DNA of 64,000 nt. It comes from Mariniflexile sp. AS56. GTDB taxonomy: Bacteria; Bacteroidota; Bacteroidia; Flavobacteriales; Flavobacteriaceae. The notes under the pieces are model-generated. The model made no database searches. It worked only from the letters and a program-made list of their open reading frames with translations, and was not told the origin of the DNA. Each line of letters starts with the position of its first letter. The first letter of the stretch is position 1. Positions 9,374 through 17,998 of this stretch are shown piece after piece. The position numbers and the translations under genes are program-made. The DNA lies in assembly GCF_030552475.1 (NCBI RefSeq), contig NZ_JAUPED010000004.1:62001-126000 (forward strand), written 5' to 3'.

Positions 9374-11011
9374 TTAATTAGTGTAACCATCATTTTGTGG
9401 GTAGTTTGGCCCAAACAAATCGATATCTTCTTGAAATATTGGCATATTTATATAATAGCTTCTCCAATTTAACCTCGAGTTTTGTGTAGTAGCAAAAAAA
9501 CTAGGGGCATAAGGACCGTCACCGGAATATGTTGTCATTTGAAAGTCCATAGTAGCTTGTCCAAACCTTTTTAAAGTAAACCAACGCTGCCCTTCAAATG
9601 ATAACTCACGTGCATTTTCATCTAATATATCTTGTAAAGTAATACTGGATTTTTCGGTTGCATTTGCTCTTTTTCTAATTTCGTTGAAATATGGTAAAGG
9701 ATCTCCACTACCCGATCTTAAAATAGCTTCGGCAGCTATTAAATAAGTTTCAGCTAAACGATATACCATAATATGACTTCTTTGACGGTAGCTATCAACA
9801 ATATCATCATCTTGTGCAAACTTTATACACGAAGGTGCTATGTAACGATAATAGTTTATTAATTCACCATTAGGGATTGCGCTTGTCTCTGTTTCCTTAC
9901 GTCTAAATTCGGTAATTTGCTGCCCCGACCTTGGTCCTTTATTATAGAAAAATTTTAATCTGAAATAGGTATCATCATCTCTAGTATCGTTTGGGTCTTC
10001 GGCTAAAAGCCCTAATAAATAGCGATTAGGTAAAATACGTGAGAAGCCTATTCCTCCTTGTGATAGATCAGGCCCAACTTCCTTACTACCATCTAATTGG
10101 AAATATTGTGCTATATAATATGCGTTAAGCATATTAACACTACCACCTCCTAAAACATCATCTTGAGCCTGTATAACAAATAATTGTTCAGAATGATTTC
10201 TATCACCTTTAAAAACATCGGCAGTGGTAGCTACTAATTTATGCGGGCTATTTGGATCTTCTATAACATCTAATGCCTGTTTCTTTGCTTCAGGCCAATC
10301 ACCTTGTGTCATAGCTACTTGTGCTTTTACATGCTTAGCGGTTCCCTTTGATACACGACCAAAGATTACGTTCCACTCTAAATGCTCAATGGCAAAAGCT
10401 AAATCACTATTTATTAAAGCATAGATACCTTCCTTTGAAGATTTATCTTGAATCACATTAAAGGCATTTTCAACTGTTACAGATTCCGTTGTTACATAAA
10501 TGTTATTATACATTCTGTATAAATAGAAATACGCATCGGCTCTAAAAAATTTAGCTTCTGCTATAATTTGATTTCTTGATTTTTCACTTATTCCATCAAC
10601 AACTTCTGCGGCATTAATAATATCTGTTGCTTTGTTGGCTATTTTATAAAACTGTTTCCAAAATAATCTTGACATGAATTGAGCTCCTAAATCGCCACTT
10701 GGAGCAATATTTCTTGTATATCTTCCTATGCTGCCTGCATAACCTGATCTGTTCAAGGTTAAATCGCCCAAAGCTGATAATATTGGCCCACCCATGTAAT
10801 CTTGTTCATCTATTTCATAACGTTCTCTGTTAAAAGCGTATAAACTAACTACACCAGATTGCAAACCTGCTTCTGTATTATAAATATATCCAGCATCAAT
10901 GGATGTGCTTGGTTGTTCTTCTAAAAAGTCTTGACAAGATACTGCAAGGAACATTGCTAAAATCAATAGCAAGCTTTTTTTTGCTTTTCTATAAAAATGT
11001 TTTGTTTTCAT
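9374..11011 (-). CDS. SusD/RagB-family glycan-binding lipoprotein
   Basis: The 545-residue surface lipoprotein has a lipobox (FLAVSCQDF) and the typical start DFLEEQPSTS. Helical TPR-like segments such as FRADAYFYLYRMY and YRLAETYLIAAEAILRSG are characteristic of SusD_RagB, as is the C-terminal LSFEGQRWFTLKRFG. It would form the lid of the SusC pore and bind the polymer or oligosaccharide. Its start is 22 bp from the end of susC. The protein gives no direct hint of ligand; the neighbours point to a beta-glucan. Confidence 0.95.
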   Translation of the reverse strand: MKTKHFYRKAKKSLLLILAMFLAVSCQDFLEEQPSTSIDAGYIYNTEAGLQSGVVSLYAFNRERYEIDEQDYMGGPILSALGDLTLNRSGYAGSIGRYTRNIAPSGDLGAQFMSRLFWKQFYKIANKATDIINAAEVVDGISEKSRNQIIAEAKFFRADAYFYLYRMYNNIYVTTESVTVENAFNVIQDKSSKEGIYALINSDLAFAIEHLEWNVIFGRVSKGTAKHVKAQVAMTQGDWPEAKKQALDVIEDPNSPHKLVATTADVFKGDRNHSEQLFVIQAQDDVLGGGSVNMLNAYYIAQYFQLDGSKEVGPDLSQGGIGFSRILPNRYLLGLLAEDPNDTRDDDTYFRLKFFYNKGPRSGQQITEFRRKETETSAIPNGELINYYRYIAPSCIKFAQDDDIVDSYRQRSHIMVYRLAETYLIAAEAILRSGSGDPLPYFNEIRKRANATEKSSITLQDILDENARELSFEGQRWFTLKRFGQATMDFQMTTYSGDGPYAPSFFATTQNSRLNWRSYYINMPIFQEDIDLFGPNYPQNDGYTN

Positions 11012-11033
11012 AATATATTTTTCTTTTAAAAAA

Positions 11034-14000
11034 TTATAAATTAACTTTTACTCCAAATGTTAAACTACGTGCATCAGGATACCCTGTATCTGCATTAGAA
11101 AAGGTGTCTCTTATATTTACCTCTGGACTGTACCCAATAAAATCGGTTTTGGTAAACACATTTGTTGCAGTTACATAAAACTTAATTTGTTCAATGTCAA
11201 GTTTAGAAAATACGGCTTCTGGTAATGTATAACCCAAACTTAGTGTTCTAAGTCTAATATAAGAAGCGTCTTGAATCCCTAATGAATTTAAATACTGTGG
11301 AGCTGCAGTAAAACTAGGTCTTGGGAATAATGTTGATGGGTTTTCTGGAGTGTAATACGGTAATTTAACACCATTATTTCTACTTTGAAAAGTACCACCA
11401 TTGTTAAAAGTAGTTAAAAATCTGTTATTTCTTGTTGCTCCTTCTACAGCATAAAAATCAACTAATAAATCAAATCCTTTGTAAGAAAGCGTCGTAGATA
11501 GTGAACCGAACCAATCTGGATTTGGATCTGTAAATACACGATCTTCTTGTGTTATTTTACCATCGCCATTAACGTCTTTAACTCGAATATCACCTGGCCT
11601 AAGATTTGGCTGTGGGGTTGCAGAATCTGGATTTGCTTGTGGTGCATTCGCAAAATCATCACCTACTTGAAAAATACCATCAAATTGAAATTGTCTTATA
11701 ACGCCAGCATTACTACCGGCAGGTTGCCCTACATAATACCCATAATCATCGTCTTCAAGAATGGGATCTCCATTACCATTATTGTAAAGTTCAATAAGTT
11801 TATTTTTATTATTAGACCAATTGGTTGACAAAGACCATTGAAAATCATCTGTATTAATGATGTTTGCTGTAAGCGCTATTTCTAAACCTTTATTTTGTAA
11901 TTCGCCAGCATTGAAGAATGTGTATCTGTAACCTGTGATAGAAGGTACTGGTCTTCTTAATAATAAATCGGTAGTTCTTTTATCATAATATTCTATACTA
12001 CCTGTTAATAATCTATCAAGTATTGAAAAATCAAGACCTAAATTGAGTGTTGTTACTTTTTCATATTTCAAATTGGTATTTGGTAGCACCACAGAAGGCG
12101 AATATCCTGAGGCTGTTTCACCATCAAAAATATAATTTTGACCTTCAGCAGTAAAAAGTGATGTAAATGGGCTACTAATACCATTAACTAAAGCACCATA
12201 ATTAACTCTTAACTTTAACTCTTTAATAGCATCTACATTTTTTAAGAAACTTTCGTTATGAATTTTCCATGCGAAAGCTGCTGCTGGATTGTATGACCAT
12301 TTATTTCCTTCTGCATTTACTGAAGCGCCATCGGCTCTGTAAGTAGCTGAAAATAAATACTTATCCATAAAGGTATAACGTGCTCTACCCATAAATGATG
12401 CATTTCTTTTAGCAGATTGATCACGTTCAACTGATACCAAACCAATCGCATTTGTAATACCATTATATCCTAAACTTTCATTTGGAAAACCTGTGCCCTG
12501 AGTAAAAGTTCTGGTATATTTATCTTCTTGTATTGATTGTACTAAAGTTAAATCAAACTTATTGTTTGCATTTAATCCTTTATCATACGTCAAAATATTT
12601 TCAATTAAATAAGATTCACTTAATTGATTATATATTCTTGCAATACCTCTCTCATCTTCCCCTGCAGAGCTTAAAGACGACTGATATTGTCCTCTTTCAG
12701 AGTTCTTACGAGTCATATTTGTTTTCAACTGATACTGTAATTCATCAGTAATTTGCCAAGTTGGGGTTACATTTATAACAAAATCATTTCCTTTTTCTTC
12801 GTGGTTTTGTTCACGTAAGTTCCAAAGTGGATTTGTAGCTGTATTTAGCTCACCATCTGGATATCTAGTAATACTACCATCATCATTGTAAGCACTACCT
12901 ATAGGAGAAAATGTAATGACGTTAATGTTCGCTGCTCTATCGTTTAAATCATTCAATAAATTTAAATCAAAATTTACAGAAAATTTATCGTTAATTTCTT
13001 GATCGACATTTAATCTTAAATTTTTTCGGGTATAGCCTGAGGTTGGAATGATACCATCTTCCTTAAAATAGTTGATACTACCATATACCTTTGTTAAATC
13101 GGTACCACCAGAAACATTAATAGATTGGCTATTTACTGTACCTGTTTTTAACAATTCTTCTTCCCAATCTACAAATCTATTGTTTGCAATATTATTTAAC
13201 TCTACGGAAGTGAACGCAACTGAGTCATCTGGATATTCGTCATTAGCATTGTCCGATCGTAAAGCTTCTCTTCTATATTGTGCAAATTCTTGTCCGCTAT
13301 ATACATCAAAGTTACGCTCAATAGATTTTGTTGATACATATCCATGATAAGAAACATTAACTTTACCAGAACGACCACGTTTAGTTGTAACTAATATAAC
13401 ACCGTTAGCTCCTCTAGAACCGTAAATAGCCTGCGCAGAGGCATCTTTAAGAACCTCTATAGATTTAATATCATCAGCATTAATATCCTCAATACCACCA
13501 TCTCTAATAATACCATCTACTACATAAATGGCGCCTACATTACCTTCTATTGAACTTCGTCCTCTAAATATAATTTGAGAAGTTCCGCCCGGTCTTAATG
13601 TACCACCACCTACTTCTACTTGTAAACCTGCAATTCTACCTCTAAGCATTTCCGTAACGTCTGATGTAGGCGTTAAAGTGGCTTTTTCTAAATCCGCTGT
13701 TCCTACAGCATTTATTAAATCACTTTTACGCTGTGTACCATAACCTACAACCACAATCTCATCAAGCGCACTTGCATCTGCCGTTAACAAAACAGTTATT
13801 GCATTAGACGTTATTGCAACATCTTTAGTTTTGTAGCCTAAATAGGAAACTGTTAATGTCGTTTGATTACTATTTATAGATAATTTAAATTTTCCATCAA
13901 AATCTGTTGATGCTCCATTATTGGTCCCTGTTACTATAACTGAGGCCCCAGGCAAAGGCATATTATCATCTGCAGATAACACCTTCCCTGTTATTGTTTT

Positions 14001-14090
14001 TTGTGATTGACCTATCATTACAACTGAGGCCAACAAAAACATTAAAGGAAATAGGATTTTAATTTTTTGATTGCGTCGTTTTAGTTTCAT
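11034..14090 (-). CDS. SusC/RagA-family TonB-dependent outer membrane transporter
   Basis: The protein is 1018 residues from the ATG at 14090. I prefer this start because it puts the signal peptide (KIKILFPLMFLLASVVMIG) at the N-terminus; a 24-codon upstream extension would bury it. A carboxypeptidase-D-like domain (ITGKVLSADDNMPLPGASV) is followed by the TonB-box-like region (DEIVVVGYGTQRKSD), then the plug with the SusC signature SIEVLKDASAQAIYGSRGAN, then the barrel ending in RSLTFGVKVNL. It imports glycans through the outer membrane together with the SusD lid encoded next. It is the first structural gene after the regulator. Confidence 0.96.
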   Translation of the reverse strand: MKLKRRNQKIKILFPLMFLLASVVMIGQSQKTITGKVLSADDNMPLPGASVIVTGTNNGASTDFDGKFKLSINSNQTTLTVSYLGYKTKDVAITSNAITVLLTADASALDEIVVVGYGTQRKSDLINAVGTADLEKATLTPTSDVTEMLRGRIAGLQVEVGGGTLRPGGTSQIIFRGRSSIEGNVGAIYVVDGIIRDGGIEDINADDIKSIEVLKDASAQAIYGSRGANGVILVTTKRGRSGKVNVSYHGYVSTKSIERNFDVYSGQEFAQYRREALRSDNANDEYPDDSVAFTSVELNNIANNRFVDWEEELLKTGTVNSQSINVSGGTDLTKVYGSINYFKEDGIIPTSGYTRKNLRLNVDQEINDKFSVNFDLNLLNDLNDRAANINVITFSPIGSAYNDDGSITRYPDGELNTATNPLWNLREQNHEEKGNDFVINVTPTWQITDELQYQLKTNMTRKNSERGQYQSSLSSAGEDERGIARIYNQLSESYLIENILTYDKGLNANNKFDLTLVQSIQEDKYTRTFTQGTGFPNESLGYNGITNAIGLVSVERDQSAKRNASFMGRARYTFMDKYLFSATYRADGASVNAEGNKWSYNPAAAFAWKIHNESFLKNVDAIKELKLRVNYGALVNGISSPFTSLFTAEGQNYIFDGETASGYSPSVVLPNTNLKYEKVTTLNLGLDFSILDRLLTGSIEYYDKRTTDLLLRRPVPSITGYRYTFFNAGELQNKGLEIALTANIINTDDFQWSLSTNWSNNKNKLIELYNNGNGDPILEDDDYGYYVGQPAGSNAGVIRQFQFDGIFQVGDDFANAPQANPDSATPQPNLRPGDIRVKDVNGDGKITQEDRVFTDPNPDWFGSLSTTLSYKGFDLLVDFYAVEGATRNNRFLTTFNNGGTFQSRNNGVKLPYYTPENPSTLFPRPSFTAAPQYLNSLGIQDASYIRLRTLSLGYTLPEAVFSKLDIEQIKFYVTATNVFTKTDFIGYSPEVNIRDTFSNADTGYPDARSLTFGVKVNL

Positions 14091-14341
14091 TTGAATTATT
14101 TTAAGTTTAGTTTCAAAAGTATAGTTAGGCTTGACTTTAGGTTTTATTTTAAAATTAAGCATTTGTAAACTTAGCCTCTAAAAATGATAATTCCATAATT
14201 TTCACCTCGATAAAAAACGAACATCGTAATTTTAAGCCATAATACCCGTTAAATATTTAGCGACAAGCCCTATAAACACTGTATACTTAGCATCAAAACT
14301 ATTTCAGATTAAAACACGAAAAAACACAGTAATTATGCACC

Positions 14342-14363
14342 TGTCGTGGTAATGTCGTGGTAA
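14342..14363. promoter_or_regulatory. Tandem 11-bp repeat upstream of susC, candidate operator
   Basis: Two adjacent exact copies of TGTCGTGGTAA lie in the 293-bp gap between the regulator gene and susC. One helical turn separates equivalent bases, as expected for a pair of HTH subunits bound side by side. A weak TAnnTTTG element on the minus strand (complement of 14294-14301) lies about 40 bp closer to susC. I propose this as the binding site of the LuxR-type domain of the neighbouring regulator. Nothing else is seen in the gap. Confidence 0.4.
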
Positions 14364-14383
14364 AAAAAGAACTTGTAGTGTTA

Positions 14384-17161
14384 CTAGAAGTTTAAGATAT
14401 AGTCAACAAGGCCACTATCATGCTCTAGCCCTAATTTCTTTCTTAATCGGTAACGCTTAGTTTCTACACTCTTTATAGAAATATTAAGTAAAGGCGCCAT
14501 TTCTTTTGAAGATAAATTCAACCTTAAGTAGGCACAGAAACGCAAATCATTGGGTGTTAAATCTGGATGCGATTGTTTTATTTTGTCTAAGAAATCTTTG
14601 TCTGCATTATTAAAAGCCTGCTCGAAAAACGACCAATCTTTGGTATCGTTTAAATTGTTGTCTATAAGTTTTAATGCCGCATTGTTATCTGCTTGTTTGG
14701 CTTTTTTTAGTTCTTTTTTTATACTATTTAGAACCTCGTTCTTTTTTATAATACTCATTGTAGAAATTGCCAACTCCCTGTTTTTGCTGTCAATATCTTG
14801 ATTTAGCTTTTCATTTTTAATACTCGTAATTAACTGTTCACTTTCTAATTGTTTGTGAGCATGTAGTTTTTTATAATACTTTTTATAGATTTTATGCATC
14901 ATAAATGAGAACGCAGCAATTAAAACAACATACAATAATATAGCTGTGTTCGATAAAAACCATGGTCTGTTTATTTTGAAATCATAGCTAATACTTTTAT
15001 CTGCTAGTTGATTACCAATTTTTGCACGAATACTTAAATTGTACTTCCCAAAGGGTAAATTCTCAAATACAAGTTCAGATTTACTATTCCACTCACTCCA
15101 TTCGTTATAACGCCCTTTAAGTTTATATTGGTATTGTACTGGAGTGTATTTGTTATAAACAGGAACACTATAGTTAAAAACTACTGAGTTATTGACGTAT
15201 TCAAATTCGCCCTGTTTTTTAACATCAACAGCCATATTATCTGCTCCAACTGTATTAAGTTCAATAGAATTTAAAACCAAATTGTATTTTTTTCGTCTAT
15301 TTAATTCTGATATATCTAATGTGAGATACCCATCTGTCATTCCAATCAGGTAATTATTATCTTTAAGATGTGAAATATTTTCATAACCAACTTGTCCTTT
15401 TCTTAAATCGTATGGAATAGCGACCCTATTTATTTTCAACTCATTGGTTAAATCATTGACGTCGACATACGATATATTATCATTAGAAAATCCCCATAAT
15501 TTTTGAACATCATCTACAACCAGTTTCCCTGAAGCATATCCAGACTGTGTAACTACAGGACTAAGCACTGTGTCTTTCACGAATATATTGCTTTCAGCAT
15601 CATAACCAAGCACCCCTCCCTTATATGCATATAAAATTCGATTCTTGTATTTAGTTAAACTAGCATTTTTGTCAGAAGGGATAGAAGCATCTATAAGAAC
15701 ATCTTGCACCTCTGTAAAATCATCATCTATTTTAAGCTTAAAAACACCTTTGTAACCATGACTTACCCACACATCATTCGTGTTTGTAATTTCAAAATAA
15801 CGGGCAGAATTATCAAAACCTTTAAGTTTGTTTTTAAGTTTCCAAACGCCTTGATCTTTCACTAACACATTTAGTCCATTATAATTCCCTTCTAGAATCA
15901 TGTTTTCCTTATTAGGAATGGGCTTAAAACCCCAAGTTCCGGGGATACTTGCCACCAAGGTTGCCTCACCGCTATTAACAACAAATGTTCCGGAGTGGTG
16001 CCCGCAAAACAATTCATTATTATATATAAACAAACTCCAAACTTGACCAGAAGTACCATCTATAAACTTAAAAGTATCTTGAGTCCAGGCTTTTTTATAA
16101 AACAAACCTTGATTGGTACCTAAATACAAATAATCATTAAAAAGAACGGAAGCATATATAGTTCCTATTTTACCTTCATCATCATTAAAAACACGAATGG
16201 GCGATTTAATATTTATACAATTAATACCATTATCTAATCCTACCCACACATTATTATCCATGTCTTCGAAAACACATAAAGCCGTATTATTATCAAGCCC
16301 ATTTGTTCTATTAATTTGATATTCAACACTTCCTTTTGCATTAATATAGACAATACCATTTTTTATAGTACCAATAACAAAGCTTTTATCCTCCAGTTGG
16401 ATACTATTAAAAACATTCATTCTTTTTAAAACCTCGTTTGCGGAAACGTCCCATTCCGATAATTTATTGTTTATCAACTTATAGAACCCCAACCCGCGTG
16501 TTTGAAAAAGTAGACCCTCAGGAATATGAAACATGTTTACAACTTTATCATTCTTAAAAACAACATTATCAACTAGTAATCTAGGTTTGCCCGCCTCTAT
16601 TTGATAAACTCCTTCATTATTAACATGGTAATAAATAACATTATTAACATTAAAAACTCTTGAAATACCATGCTTAGAATTAATAATTTTACTAGTCCCA
16701 TTTATGGGATTATAAAAATAAATCCTGTTGAAGGATTGGAACAAAATCCACTCATCATACGTGATAATATTCCAGATGTGCTCATCTTCAATCATAGACT
16801 CCTTGAACTTAGCCAGTAAAGATTGATACTGCAACTTGCCAAACATATCACGCTCCCAAAAGCCAAATTCCATATAACACCCTGTGTAAACTCGATTATC
16901 CACAGCATTAACAGCCCTAATAATGGTGTTATTTGGGGATCGATACATAGTCCACTTAGCTCCATTATACTCTAGTAGCCCTTCATTATTACCCACATAC
17001 ATAAACTTATTAGGCGATTGAGAAATCATCCAATTTTGATTTTCCCCATCATAATCAGTTGGAGAAAATTTCTGAATTGGAGGCAACTCTTGAGCTATTA
17101 AATTCGTAGACACCAACAACAAAAGAATATAAAATAAGATTTTATGGATAGTTGTTTTCAT
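14384..17161 (-). CDS. Membrane-spanning propeller sensor with LuxR-type HTH output (PUL regulator)
   Basis: The protein is 925 residues from the ATG at 17161; a GTG three codons earlier is less likely. A signal peptide (about 1-25) leads to a long beta-propeller sensor with repeats such as NMWVGLDNGINCINI-like blades, then a Y_Y_Y domain (near 660-735), one membrane helix (about 738-758), a cytoplasmic coiled coil, and a C-terminal LuxR-type HTH (LSSKEMAPLLNISIKSVETK). It resembles the sensor half of hybrid two-component regulators, but the kinase and receiver are absent, so glycan binding outside must be passed directly to a membrane-tethered DNA-binding domain. It sits directly upstream of susC on the same strand. 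Confidence 0.88.
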   Translation of the reverse strand: MKTTIHKILFYILLLLVSTNLIAQELPPIQKFSPTDYDGENQNWMISQSPNKFMYVGNNEGLLEYNGAKWTMYRSPNNTIIRAVNAVDNRVYTGCYMEFGFWERDMFGKLQYQSLLAKFKESMIEDEHIWNIITYDEWILFQSFNRIYFYNPINGTSKIINSKHGISRVFNVNNVIYYHVNNEGVYQIEAGKPRLLVDNVVFKNDKVVNMFHIPEGLLFQTRGLGFYKLINNKLSEWDVSANEVLKRMNVFNSIQLEDKSFVIGTIKNGIVYINAKGSVEYQINRTNGLDNNTALCVFEDMDNNVWVGLDNGINCINIKSPIRVFNDDEGKIGTIYASVLFNDYLYLGTNQGLFYKKAWTQDTFKFIDGTSGQVWSLFIYNNELFCGHHSGTFVVNSGEATLVASIPGTWGFKPIPNKENMILEGNYNGLNVLVKDQGVWKLKNKLKGFDNSARYFEITNTNDVWVSHGYKGVFKLKIDDDFTEVQDVLIDASIPSDKNASLTKYKNRILYAYKGGVLGYDAESNIFVKDTVLSPVVTQSGYASGKLVVDDVQKLWGFSNDNISYVDVNDLTNELKINRVAIPYDLRKGQVGYENISHLKDNNYLIGMTDGYLTLDISELNRRKKYNLVLNSIELNTVGADNMAVDVKKQGEFEYVNNSVVFNYSVPVYNKYTPVQYQYKLKGRYNEWSEWNSKSELVFENLPFGKYNLSIRAKIGNQLADKSISYDFKINRPWFLSNTAILLYVVLIAAFSFMMHKIYKKYYKKLHAHKQLESEQLITSIKNEKLNQDIDSKNRELAISTMSIIKKNEVLNSIKKELKKAKQADNNAALKLIDNNLNDTKDWSFFEQAFNNADKDFLDKIKQSHPDLTPNDLRFCAYLRLNLSSKEMAPLLNISIKSVETKRYRLRKKLGLEHDSGLVDYILNF

Positions 17162-17370
17162 AAAAAACACACTGAATTTTTATAATTTATTAAGATTATG
17201 ACAATTTAAGAAGTTTTAAATAATAAACAGTGAAATATGTAATCTGTTGGTGGTAAAGTTGAAAATAGGATGTATTGTGATTGAAGAAAGAAACAGAACA
17301 CATATGATAAGAAAACTGTAAACTCACCCTTTTTGTGCTCATATACACTAATTAAAAACATATATAAAAC

Positions 17371-17402
17371 AAAAAAACCTTCTGATTTCTCAGAAGGTTT
17401 TT
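17371..17402 (-). terminator. Intrinsic terminator next to the left attachment site, probably the original tRNA-Pro terminator
   Basis: A 13-bp stem (AAAAACCTTCTGA / TCAGAAGGTTTTT) with a TTTC loop abuts the 17-bp tRNA-end repeat at 17403. On the minus strand it ends in a T run. If the island were removed this hairpin would lie just after the 3' end of tRNA-Pro, which explains its position. The preceding stretch 17162-17370 holds no gene; it is the leader region of the PUL regulator. Confidence 0.75.
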
Positions 17403-17419
17403 GTCGGGGTGGCAGGATT
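17403..17419. repeat. Left attachment-site core (partial tRNA-Pro 3' end)
   Basis: Seventeen bases are identical to the discriminator, 3' acceptor strand and part of the T arm of the tRNA-Pro gene at the other end of the island. The sequence diverges immediately afterwards, so this is a tRNA end duplicated by integration and not a tRNA gene. Confidence 0.9.
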
Positions 17420-17476
17420 AATTAGAATCTCTTAACCACCTATATTCACTGTTGTTATTATCGTTTATCAATTATT

Positions 17477-17494
17477 GTACACCGAATTGCACAC
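17477..17494 (+). other. Candidate integrase arm-type site, left end
   Basis: GTACACCGAATTGCACAC matches the sequence at 25618-25635 near the other end of the island with one difference and in the same orientation. Repeated short sites near both att cores are expected for the arm-binding domain of IntDOT- and lambda-type integrases. Confidence 0.5.
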
Positions 17495-17750
17495 TAAAGT
17501 TAAAAAAAACTTCGTTGAAAACAAATTTTGTTTGTCTTTATTATCATAAAGATACAATTTCTATTAAACAACTACTAATAACTTGCGTTTGATATAAAAA
17601 TAAATACAATTGATTAGTAAAAGAAAGTTGTTTCTAGAGATCGTTTTTCTAGATTGTCTTTGGTAGCAGTTTGAATATTACTAGAACCAGTGGTCTTCGG
17701 GTTATGAGTTTGAAAAAACACCCGAATTTTATGCTTTATTTTAATAAAAT

Positions 17751-17770
17751 CGTGTACTGAATCGTGTACT
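17751..17770. other. Further candidate arm-type repeats (CGTGTACT twice)
   Basis: CGTGTACT occurs at 17751-17758 and 17763-17770, a 12-bp period. On the minus strand each reads AGTACACG, sharing the GTACAC core with the sites at 17477 and 25618. Confidence 0.4.
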
Positions 17771-17998
17771 CTGATTTATAATTATTTTCTACTCAAATAT
17801 ACATAATATTTCGAGGTTTACACAAAATGGAATTAATACAACCCGTTGTTCATTTTAAATAATGCTAATTTTTAATCCTAAAAGAACATACACTTGTTCT
17901 ATGCAGAATTCCAATTTAACTTTTTTTAAATTATATTTTACATAATATTTATAGATATGATTTAAAATTTTTTCAACCATATTCTTTAAAGCGAACTA

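Larger units (their letters stand above)
17420..17998. other. Non-coding left end of the island
   Basis: No coding sequence that I can support lies in these 579 bases. They are very AT-rich and contain the candidate integrase arm sites described separately. The last bases form the region just after the stop of the 491-residue island protein; no clear intrinsic terminator was seen for that operon. Confidence 0.6.

Noticed and set aside
13072-13347. Plus-strand open frame inside susC
   Set aside because: It is antisense to a well-conserved transporter region, with low-complexity content.
11034-14162. Start of susC at 14162
   Set aside because: The extra 24 residues would precede the signal peptide and block its function; the ATG at 14090 fits better.
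17403-17419. Possible second tRNA-Pro gene
   Set aside because: Only the last 17 bases of the tRNA are present; no cloverleaf can form. It is an att duplicate.
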